Shown: in pieces, positions 16,401 through 22,948 of the stretch
How the letters are laid out: every line of letters starts with the position of its first letter
How positions within the stretch are numbered: position 1 is the stretch's first letter
Source: an uncultured Bacteroidales bacterium
GTDB lineage: Bacteria > Bacteroidota > Bacteroidia > Bacteroidales > Bacteroidaceae
DNA length: 64,000 nt
Assembly (NCBI GenBank): GCA_902779845.1
Contig: CACZCZ010000012.1
Location: 1-64,000 of the forward strand
Reading direction: 5' to 3'
The notes under the pieces: generated by a model
The model's database searches: none
What the model was told of the DNA's origin: nothing
The model's input: only the letters and a program-made list of their open reading frames with translations
Program-made: the position numbers and the translations under genes

Positions 16401-18372
16401 ATTCACCGTTATCTAACTGAAGCGAATGATAGACATTCTTATTATCTACGGTGTACTGAGCACCGCCGAACTGCAACAGCGTAGTGCCATCGTTCACCGT
16501 CCATCCGTGACTGGCAGGAGCAAAACCTGCCTCTTCAATGCGAGGAGCCCACTTCAGCGTCTCGTCACAAGACGAGTCAAGTGTATATTGTTCGAAGAAG
16601 TTCCACATGGTTTGCGCAGAGTTCCCGTCTTCTGTGTTGGTAGTATAGTCTTGGTGACCCATTCCGTCAACTTCATAATAAACGTATTGGAAGCTACCGT
16701 CGCCAGCCTCATAAACATTCTTGGTGTACTTGCCGCTTACCGTATTCGATGTAGGTACAGGATTAGCGCCAAGACGAGCCACCATCTCATCAACGATCGT
16801 AGGCATCTTAGAATACAACACGAAGTCATCAGCCTTGCCGTGAATATGCAGGAAGGGGACAGGACGAGCGCCAGTGTGACGCAGGTGGAACTCATTGATA
16901 GGATAGCCGCTGATACTTGCAAAAGCTGCGATTTCATCGCTACAAGTATTGCTCAGAGCGTAGGTCATCATACCGCCATTGGAGAAACCGCAGCAGTAGA
17001 TGCGCTTGCGGTCAATCTCGTACTTCGACGCAACATCCTCGATAACCGCCTTAATAAAATCAACATCAAAGTTATCCTCGCCAGAGGCTGTCCAGCCAGT
17101 CGTAGAGCCGCCGAAGCCAATGGGGAAGTCCGTTACCTTACCTTGAGGATATACCACAATGCAACCCTCTACATCAGCCACGCCCTTTTTGAACGGGCTA
17201 TAGTTTGTACTTGCTCCATTAGCACCATGCAGCGAAATCACTAAAGGACAATTTGCCGTCGCATTAACCGGAACATAGAGCTGATAATTTCGAGTCTCCG
17301 CATCAACGGTGATTTCAACATTCTCATCTATGGGGTCAAGTTCGGAGTTCACAGTAAAGCCAAGAGACTTGTAAAGCTTTAAATATTTCTGATCATCTGA
17401 TGTGCCATCTACTTTCATCCATTTCTCACGACCAACATTCTGGAATGAGAAACCTTTTTCTGCATCGTATGAAACATACCAGAGGCCCCAGTTCTCACCA
17501 TCAACGCCATAACCTTTATTTGCACCTGAAGCAGAAGTTCCAGAGAACATAGAGCCCCAGCTGGTAATATTTACGTACGAACCGCCACTAATACCATGAG
17601 GATAGTCTGTGCCATCACCATTCTGAATACGTATTCTGTAAATATTGTCCCCTTCAACACCGGAATCATCAATTTTCTCCAATTTCATATAGAAATAGGA
17701 GTCATTAGGAACAAGAGCATAAGCTGAATTCTTATAGTCTTGGTTTCCCGTGTAGTAAATAGCTTTTGCGCCATTGTCACTGATGATGAACTTGCCTCCA
17801 TCTGTAATGTAGTCAAGAGAAGTTACGGCATCTCCAAATCCTGTACAAATAACCACATCTGTAGGCTTATACAGATAAACATTCGTGATGACTACAGAGG
17901 CTGGATGTTCACCATCGATTGTCTTTTCTTCCAAAGCTTCCCGGGCGCCCCAAAGCGTGATGTCGGTTACTTTAGTAAAGTCAACCCCTGGATTAGCAGC
18001 GGCAAGAGCCGCAAGGTCTATATTATTCTCACCGGCAAACAACTTTGCATCAGCATAGTTGTTGTCGCCCTGTTTGATGCGAAGCCATATATGATTTACA
18101 TTATCACTGAAACTCGCAAGCGTGGCGTGAAACTTGGTGTAAGAAGTGATGTCTCCAGAGGGAAGTCCAGTATTGATGAAATAATAGCTTCCGAATTCGC
18201 CTGATGGCGGTGCCCAGACCCCTGTCCAAGACATGGTACTAGTCCCAGAGTTCCAAGAAGTAGCGCAATACCAGTCTTTGCTCAGTGATGCGTGGTATTT
18301 ACCAGCATTCGCCGTTCCCACTCCGACTATCAGCAGCGCCGCAGTGAGGAATAATTTTGTAAATTTTCTCAT
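13495..18372 (-). CDS. Giant secreted multidomain CE1-type esterase with sorting tail
   Basis: The 1625-residue protein starts at MRKFTKLFLTAALLIVGVG (signal peptide), 25 codons into the longest frame. Its N-terminal module (about residues 25-180) is homologous to that of the protein at 19475, and a lectin-like stretch follows. The CE1/PHB-depolymerase-like hydrolase lies at about 350-620, with LVISLHGANG, nucleophile motif CGFSNGGM (Ser464), FLHIHGKADD and a GMGHQDY region holding a probable catalytic His. Several beta-sandwich modules follow, then NVAGQRLSKLQKG and INGKKVMVK-like tail residues typical of type IX cargo. It probably de-esterifies plant polysaccharide at or outside the cell surface. 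Exact substrate is unknown. Confidence 0.85.
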   Translation of the reverse strand: MRKFTKLFLTAALLIVGVGTANAGKYHASLSKDWYCATSWNSGTSTMSWTGVWAPPSGEFGSYYFINTGLPSGDITSYTKFHATLASFSDNVNHIWLRIKQGDNNYADAKLFAGENNIDLAALAAANPGVDFTKVTDITLWGAREALEEKTIDGEHPASVVITNVYLYKPTDVVICTGFGDAVTSLDYITDGGKFIISDNGAKAIYYTGNQDYKNSAYALVPNDSYFYMKLEKIDDSGVEGDNIYRIRIQNGDGTDYPHGISGGSYVNITSWGSMFSGTSASGANKGYGVDGENWGLWYVSYDAEKGFSFQNVGREKWMKVDGTSDDQKYLKLYKSLGFTVNSELDPIDENVEITVDAETRNYQLYVPVNATANCPLVISLHGANGASTNYSPFKKGVADVEGCIVVYPQGKVTDFPIGFGGSTTGWTASGEDNFDVDFIKAVIEDVASKYEIDRKRIYCCGFSNGGMMTYALSNTCSDEIAAFASISGYPINEFHLRHTGARPVPFLHIHGKADDFVLYSKMPTIVDEMVARLGANPVPTSNTVSGKYTKNVYEAGDGSFQYVYYEVDGMGHQDYTTNTEDGNSAQTMWNFFEQYTLDSSCDETLKWAPRIEEAGFAPASHGWTVNDGTTLLQFGGAQYTVDNKNVYHSLQLDNGEYKLCFNSTGAAVSMGVQIQKLTSPNTIVLDETVNVGENAVLPFEVTDGWGEYQLSFTRPSESDAITISDVAVRDGSWTGGEETAAEKGIKTPLLLLKDGEINTADFTVTPVTPSTLTTENLYGATFTTLKGSPCNTFQYKKLDVSKYDKAVIKFGEPIADADQWAINLPDGSHPSLSKGITEYEVDLTGVDTYDDFTVFSWWSSGKSITISEVYLYTDKYVVQRQEQTVYNLGSALSLSSIVSGETLVSISSGGNIMYGTHADNQIYAKAVKDAMSAVKARGSNESTYRFRISESTDDGVTYPDGVTTLYKIRAYKGDGSVVYTGPWGGDGFVADLDWTYNVHSDGNDYACYYAITAVGGKDNTYKITSYKKDGTKVRDNIYGKSEWTFNVVSEDLDYVDVWVEIPTLSFNENGYATTSYESMTTTGGLSFNSATGVLSTDGTAGTLSLEFYEPVDLKYLKTYNVNRSGNDAIVDRVKFYDADDNLINTWNGNRLGNSGLDNNATNAFINNNPVKKLVWESDASKSTDLKLTITEITWQLKTMSCLKAGETQLNSLAYQKMNGDATSPTWNVKTSTDTYYGTGTGDAAVSYTNLSSYNELRIYRDDNTGFRAFFINAAGTNVNAINQENLASTWNAEGKYWSIDLSKVEKYGEIIALQGIKSAGWGQNNIVNNIAVYATPGANAPKYVLAGSGFQLAETEAALADATATAIDATGVTGITTNSEAGRTLLTSANPNCLFLGTTGNGGLANTQNVITSGTCANLVLTDNYPFQAPEDFTATAASYSTTINTTAQCGTLCLPFAATIPGGVTAYTLSYVSGNDAATLTPVETTIPANTPVLLNGSGAATFTGSGAVDADATNVSGALTGVFANTVVPLNSYVLQNGASGIGFYKVASDITAKPFRAYLTGEFAGSKDFLSFNFDKPTAISQVQGSGFKVQDSEIFNVAGQRLSKLQKGLNIVNGKKVMVK

Positions 18373-18414
18373 AAAAGATTTAGTTTTTAGTTTAAATTTT
18401 GATGATTTTGGATG

Positions 18415-18485
18415 CAAAGTTAATGGGAGAGGGGAGTTGTTACACAAAAATTATGTTGCATAAATAGCGAAAAACGTCTCATCAG
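18415..18485 (-). promoter_or_regulatory. Promoter with paired 21-base-spaced sites (copy 1)
   Basis: On the minus strand, TAACTTTG (18415-18422) is preceded by TTTG (18445-18448) with a 22-base spacer. Further upstream, ATGCAAC (18455-18461) and ATGAGAC (18476-18482) start exactly 21 bases apart. The block from the -33 box outward is nearly identical to that at 21789-21859, with the same distances, so a shared activator is likely. Confidence 0.75.
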
Positions 18486-18561
18486 CAAAAAAAGGGCCTC
18501 TAATATCACACAGATAACACAGATCTCACAGAACTTTAGTGTATCTTTGTGGTTATAGTAG

Positions 18562-19122
18562 GCTCGAGCTCCAGAAGGGAGCGCGTCGGCGCCGCGTACG
18601 ATTCCTTCGCCATTGGGAGTGCGCGTTCAGGAGAACTTCTATGCTATCGCTCAGCGCTATGCTCAGGTGGAGGTGCTAGCCTGCCAGCTGATGCCAGACC
18701 ACCTGCATGGCATTCTCTTTGTGCATGAGCAGACAGCGCACCATCTGGGCCAGATGATATCAGGCTTCAAGGCGGGCTGTAACAAGGACTACCGGGCGCT
18801 GGTGCTCGGACAAGGAGCTCGGTCTGCTGTGGCATTGCCACGCCCCACGGAAAACGGTCAGACAGAAGCCGTAGAGCCCCCTGCAACTGACGTGCGACCA
18901 CGACCGCCACGGGAGGCTTATGACCGCGAGCATGGACTGCTGTTTGCCAGCGGCTACAACGACCGCCTGCTCCTGCGCGCAGGGCAGCTGGAACGCTGGC
19001 TGCATTATCTGGCCGACAATCCCCGCCGACTGCTGATGAAACGGCAATGCCCAGATTGGCTGCGGCCGCATTTTCATGTCAACGTTGGTGGCAACACGTT
19101 CTCAGCTATTGCCAATCGCTGA
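18562..19122 (+). pseudogene. Remnant of an IS200-like/RAYT-type transposase
   Basis: The open frame runs from a stop at 18559 to the stop at 19120-19122; the first usable start is TTG at 18613 (169 residues). It contains the HUH motif region (CQLMPDHLHGILFV), HHLGQMISGFKAGCN, EHGLLFASGYNDRLLL with a candidate catalytic Tyr, and WLHYLADNPRRLLMKR, all as in Bacteroidales RAYT-like transposases. The usual N-terminal part is missing, and the frame ends at FSAIANR where relatives continue. A TATCTTTG-like box lies at 18542. It separates the two copies of the secreted-protein module. It is most likely a broken, inactive remnant. Confidence 0.75.
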
Positions 19123-19180
19123 ATCTGATGGCGCACGCCTTGTGTGCTGAGAACCCATCCCGGCTCTAACTTCAAAATGA

Positions 19181-19219
19181 CACAAAAAGAAGCCCCGCGG
19201 GCAATGCTCGCGAGGCTTC
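19181..19219 (-). terminator. Intrinsic terminator after microprotein 2
   Basis: On the minus strand a 14-bp stem with one mismatch (19206-19219 with 19189-19202) is followed by TTTTTGTG. The stem and the CAACTAACTA-type flank resemble the terminator at 13173-13209. It ends the second module. Confidence 0.85.
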
Positions 19220-19278
19220 ACAACTAACTAACACAAATTACTACACTGTGTTATAATCAACCTTTTGTTCAATGATGC

Positions 19279-19446
19279 TTATTCTTCGTCATCATCCCAG
19301 AGATTCCAGTTGCCAGAGCTTTTGGAGTCGGCAGATTTAATGCCATTTTCTTTTGCATTGCCTTCTTCAGTAAGGGAGGTACATACAATCTGGCAGACGT
19401 TGATAGAAATCGAACTCGTTGTAGGTGCTATATATTTCTTTTTCAT
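19279..19446 (-). CDS. Microprotein of the MKKKYI...W-acidic type (copy 2)
   Basis: A 55-residue protein starting MKKKYIAPTTS and ending GNWNLWDDDEE. Like copy 1 at 13264 it has a basic start, an unconserved middle (here with two Cys) and an acidic Trp-rich end. It begins 28 bases after the stop of the large secreted protein and is followed by a terminator, so it is probably co-transcribed with it. The bases around the start are also conserved between copies. Function is unknown; the repeated position and terminal motifs argue for a real gene. Confidence 0.7.
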   Translation of the reverse strand: MKKKYIAPTTSSISINVCQIVCTSLTEEGNAKENGIKSADSKSSGNWNLWDDDEE

Positions 19447-19474
19447 AACAGTCAAGAATTAGAGAATTAGAGAT

Positions 19475-21748
19475 TTACTTAACAAGCACTTTCTTACCAT
19501 TAACGATATTGATACCGCGCTGAAGCTTACTCATGCGCTGACCTGCGAGATTATAAATCTCAGCATCGCCCAATGACAATTGTTCATTTTCCACTGCGTT
19601 GATTTTAGTGGCATCATCGCCGAACGAAATGAACGCTTTTACAGCTACACCGAGGTCGGAAATAGCAGTCTTGTCAATATATGCCTTGTTTGCACCGACA
19701 ATGACAGCATCGTCACCTGTCGCACCCTCAGTATTGTAAAGCTTGTTGTTACTCAAGATGAGATAGTTTGCTCCGTCCGGAGCTGTAATCTCTGAGAAGG
19801 TTCCAATGAGGCCATTGTTGGCAATGGGTGAAACGACATCAGCTTGCCAATCTGCACGGAAGAATTGAACGTTTTGTGCCAACGGATCCGAGCCTCTTCT
19901 TCCAACTTCATCATATGACATGTAGAAATATGGTTTACCAGCTTCAAGGAGACCATCGACCCTTTCTAACGAAACACCAGATGCATTCTTGTTAGCTATA
20001 CTGTAAACTAATGCGCCTGATACAGATGCTTTATAGGGCAGACAAATGGTTCCAAATTTCCCAATAGCACTATATGCACGCTCGCAATCACCAACATGAT
20101 ATGAGTCATAAGGGCCATTTGGCGTAAAAGTAGTATTCAAATAGTTGGTCACATATACATTTGAGAGGTATCTATTGGCATCACCACCGCCATAATAACC
20201 ATCTAGAATGAGCGATTTTACATGCTCCAAATCTAATCCTAAACTTGCGAGATGATATAAATCTAAGACAAGAGCATTCTCATTATTGAAGGCATCAAAT
20301 GACATATGTCTAAATTTGCTGCCATCGTATTGGTTGGCTTCTTTAGTGAATGAATGGCCGCCATTATCGGATATTGTTACTTTAGTGCTTCCCTCCTGAC
20401 AAGATTGAGCGGTTGTTATAACGAGATACATCCAATTACGAAGATCCACAGGAGTCTCAAAATTCCAACCGCCTTTAGTTAATAGCTTAGTCTCAGAATC
20501 ATATCCAGTCGCAATCTTGTCAAATGAAAAGATTGCGTCGTTGGCTGTAGCATCCATCGTTACAAAATCTTTATATTGTAAGGTCACCTCTTCAAAGTTG
20601 CTAAAACGGGGGAAATCACCAGCTCCAACACTCAGGGTCAATGTGCTAATGGTTGAAAGAGCGCTTACATCTACAGAGTAGGACGTACTTCCAGCGGGTA
20701 TATTCTCACTTGTTGCATCATATGTGATAGTCCATGTACCCTCTGTTGGAGAACTAAATGTCAATACAAGGTCATCATAACCATCAACTTCAACACCAGT
20801 GATTTCAAAGGCCTTGTCTCCCACTGCAGTTGCAGCTTTTTTTGTTTCAATCGTTGGTGTATTCGTTGAGCCCAGGTCACTTGTAATATCAATATCTTCT
20901 GTCTCAAGTGATCCACCAGAGCCTTTGGAGAAATATATCCTCTTAATCTTAATATTTTTAGAAACCTTTCCACCGCCACTATATAAAATAATGTTTTCCC
21001 AACTAGTCCGATTATGACCATCCTCTAACATATTTAGTGTATACTCTGTTTTGCCACTAAAATAAACAAAATTATCATAATTACCAGGGGCCTTCATTAA
21101 CAAAAGATTTATATCAGAAGCTTCCTCAAATACAATCGTAATCTTTTCCCATCCATCCCTAGTATAGTTATACGGGATATCAAAGACTTTGTCGTAATCT
21201 TTCTCTGTCAGAATAGAAACATAAGAAGGCACATCTGAAAATGTACAGCCCTCTGTCATGAGTTCAGTTGTGTTAGCTGTCTCACGAAAAGGACCTGCAG
21301 CAACATATACATCGGTAAGCACTGCTGAACAATCAGTATCTGTTGATTTAGGTCCCCAGAGTTCAAAAGTAGTCACTGCAGCAGGATTAGCAAACAGATC
21401 CGAAAGATAGATGGCATTTTTACCCTTTGACAGATTGACTGTCTTTTCAACACCTCCAGTGCAGTTAACCTTAAGGTATAGATGGTCGACTCCTTCGCCT
21501 TTAAAATCTGAGACCGTGGCATAAAACGCGGTATATGCACTTAAATCACCTGTAAATCCAGTCGGAATAGCTCTAACAACATTATTTGTACCTTCCCATG
21601 AAAAGGTGTTTGTTGCCGGAGTCCATTTACAATTAGCACCAGACCAAGGTGAACTTGGTGACCAATAAGTCTTTTCCGCTTTAACAGAAGTTGCCCCCCC
21701 CACTCCTAATAGGAGCAAGGAGACAGATAAGAGTAGAATTTTTCTCAT
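19475..21748 (-). CDS. Large secreted protein with sorting tail, function unknown
   Basis: A 757-residue protein with signal peptide (RKILLLSVSLLLLGVGGA). Its N-terminal domain (TYWSPSSPWSG to TTFELWGPKS, about residues 25-130) is homologous to that of the giant esterase at 13495. The rest is predicted beta-sandwich material with low similarity to anything I can name; no hydrolase motif is visible. The end, IYNLAGQRMSKLQRG then INIVNGKKVLVK, is the type IX cargo tail. It could be a surface carbohydrate-binding protein working with the esterase. It is first in the second module and has the copy-2 promoter. Confidence 0.8.
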   Translation of the reverse strand: MRKILLLSVSLLLLGVGGATSVKAEKTYWSPSSPWSGANCKWTPATNTFSWEGTNNVVRAIPTGFTGDLSAYTAFYATVSDFKGEGVDHLYLKVNCTGGVEKTVNLSKGKNAIYLSDLFANPAAVTTFELWGPKSTDTDCSAVLTDVYVAAGPFRETANTTELMTEGCTFSDVPSYVSILTEKDYDKVFDIPYNYTRDGWEKITIVFEEASDINLLLMKAPGNYDNFVYFSGKTEYTLNMLEDGHNRTSWENIILYSGGGKVSKNIKIKRIYFSKGSGGSLETEDIDITSDLGSTNTPTIETKKAATAVGDKAFEITGVEVDGYDDLVLTFSSPTEGTWTITYDATSENIPAGSTSYSVDVSALSTISTLTLSVGAGDFPRFSNFEEVTLQYKDFVTMDATANDAIFSFDKIATGYDSETKLLTKGGWNFETPVDLRNWMYLVITTAQSCQEGSTKVTISDNGGHSFTKEANQYDGSKFRHMSFDAFNNENALVLDLYHLASLGLDLEHVKSLILDGYYGGGDANRYLSNVYVTNYLNTTFTPNGPYDSYHVGDCERAYSAIGKFGTICLPYKASVSGALVYSIANKNASGVSLERVDGLLEAGKPYFYMSYDEVGRRGSDPLAQNVQFFRADWQADVVSPIANNGLIGTFSEITAPDGANYLILSNNKLYNTEGATGDDAVIVGANKAYIDKTAISDLGVAVKAFISFGDDATKINAVENEQLSLGDAEIYNLAGQRMSKLQRGINIVNGKKVLVK

Positions 21749-21788
21749 AAAATTAGTTGTTTTATTGGTAATTATTCAAAATTGGGCG

Positions 21789-21859
21789 CAAAGGTAGCGC
21801 GTTATATAATACGCGTCACAAAGATAATGTCTCATAAATAGCGGAAAACGTCTCATCAG
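21789..21859 (-). promoter_or_regulatory. Promoter with paired 21-base-spaced sites (copy 2)
   Basis: On the minus strand, TACCTTTG (21789-21796) lies 22 bases from TTTG (21819-21822). Two perfect ATGAGAC copies follow upstream (21829-21835 and 21850-21856), starting 21 bases apart. Spacing to the -7 box equals that at 18415-18485. An imperfect CGCGT/ACGCG palindrome sits between the two boxes. Confidence 0.78.
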
Positions 21860-22056
21860 GGGAAAAAGTGCAAAAAATGTGCATCTTTGCCGCCGTTAAC
21901 AATACAATCAGACACCAGCAGCAAGGGCCACAACAGCGCAACCAATGCCGGAGGAGAGTGTCAACATTTTCCGTATGGATAGGAAAAGGTAAAAAAACAG
22001 GGCCTGAAAGGGGTCAACTATATATAGGAAAAGACACGCTGCTAAAAAAATAATGG

Positions 22057-22218
22057 CGTTGCACCGTTGCACCGTTGCAGTCCATGAGAAGGTATTGCAA
22101 AGGGGTGAAAATGGTTCTACTCTATATTATATATAATTTATATATAATATAGAGTAGGGCGAAATTTTGACCTACCCCTACTCTGTGTTTTCAACTGCAA
22201 CGCTGCAACGCGCAACGC
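22057..22218. repeat. Cassette A: inverted octamer triplets around an AT palindrome
   Basis: Left: CGTTGCAC, CGTTGCAC, CGTTGCAG (22057-22080). Right, inverted: CTGCAACG, CTGCAACG, CGCAACGC (22195-22218). Between them is a perfect 19-bp AT-rich stem (22117-22135 with 22139-22157) with a 3-base loop. The right stem arm, AGAGTAGGG, can alternatively pair with CCCTACTCT further right. Confidence 0.85.
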
Positions 22219-22263
22219 ATCATGGGACGCTATGAAAATTTTGTAAAAAAATTCGAGAAATAT

Positions 22264-22293
22264 TTTGAGTGTGTCAATATTTTCGTACCTTTG
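22264..22293 (+). promoter_or_regulatory. Orphan promoter-like pair
   Basis: TTTG (22264-22267), an 18-base spacer and TACCTTTG (22286-22293) match the Bacteroidetes consensus well. Transcription would enter the palindrome array and cassette B, where no open frame of useful size begins; the first ATG (22325) gives only five codons. A non-coding transcript, or a long leader for the GH31 gene, is possible. Confidence 0.5.
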
Positions 22294-22318
22294 CTCTGTC
22301 AAAAGGAAAGAAAATAAG

Positions 22319-22376
22319 AAGACCATGGTCTTTGGGGCTTAAGAGCAAGGTCTTACGCGCTTAAGACCTTGGTCTT
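22319..22376. repeat. 22-base-period array 3 (AAGACC..GGTCTT)
   Basis: Three 14-base palindromic cores, AAGACCATGGTCTT, AAGAGCAAGGTCTT and AAGACCTTGGTCTT, start at 22319, 22341 and 22363, each followed by an 8-base spacer. Period is exactly 22 bases. Confidence 0.88.
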
Positions 22377-22410
22377 CTTATTTACATAAATCACGGCTTT
22401 TTCATTCGTC

Positions 22411-22608
22411 GCGGTAACGCGGTAACGCGGTAACATTTGCAATTCTGAATTACAAGGTAACAAAAGAGAGAAATGATACTTATTATTATATATTATATAA
22501 TATTTGAATATTATATAATATATAATAATAAAATTTCATCCCCCCCTTCAGCTCCCTTCATCTATCATTCCTCCACCACTAAATGTTACCGCGTTACCGC
22601 GTTACCGC
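22411..22608. repeat. Cassette B: inverted octamer triplets around a long AT palindrome
   Basis: Left: GCGGTAAC three times (22411-22434). Right: its exact complement GTTACCGC three times (22585-22608). Between them is a perfect 25-bp AT-only stem (22480-22504 with 22507-22531) with a 2-base centre, followed by a run of C. The layout equals cassette A but the bases differ. Confidence 0.9.
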
Positions 22609-22895
22609 GTGCCTGCGTGTACTAAAGTGCATCATATCTCATATTTAGAGTTATATGCGTGTATTTTGCTTCCAAATTCGATAAAAATGCGAATTTGGAG
22701 ATAAAATTCTATAAAACAGAGTGATTTTAGGCAAAAACAGTTCGGTTCAGATTTATGACAGATTTATGTTCCATTCATGTGATTGGCGAGATATTGAAGC
22801 ACCAAAACAGGCCATGGTGGCCGGTCTCTTTCTAAAATTAAGGTTTTCGAATGCCCTTTTTTTTTGTTAAGAATGCGAAACTTACATGATTTTAT

Positions 22896-22926
22896 TTTGT
22901 ACATTCCTCACTTATTCGTATTTTTG
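22896..22926 (+). promoter_or_regulatory. Promoter of the GH31 gene
   Basis: TTTG (22896-22899), a 19-base spacer and TATTTTTG (22919-22926) match the Bacteroidetes promoter, 22 bases before the ATG. This also supports the start at 22949 over the longer frame. Confidence 0.75.
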
Positions 22927-22948
22927 CAGAGAAAAATATCAAAAAGAA

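Larger units (their letters stand above)
21860..22895. other. Structured non-coding island
   Basis: About 1 kb with no supportable gene. In order it holds: inverted octamer cassette A with an AT palindrome (22057-22218); a promoter-like pair with no gene behind it (22264-22293); a 22-base-period palindrome array (22319-22376); cassette B (22411-22608); a perfect 10-bp hairpin (22671-22680 with 22690-22699); an 11-base direct repeat CAGATTTATGW at 22748 and 22759; and a GGCCA/TGGCC palindrome at 22810. The whole is AT-rich compared with neighbouring genes. Confidence 0.8.

Noticed and set aside
21868-22053. 61-codon plus-strand frame starting MQKMCIF
   Set aside because: Its start lies ahead of the only nearby -7-like box (CATCTTTG), composition is unusual and no homologue is known to me. 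A gene cannot be excluded.
22411-22608. Possible plasmid or phage replication origin (iterons plus AT region)
   Set aside because: Octamers resemble iterons, but no initiator, integrase or phage gene lies nearby and the triplets are inverted around a palindrome; kept as an unexplained cassette instead.
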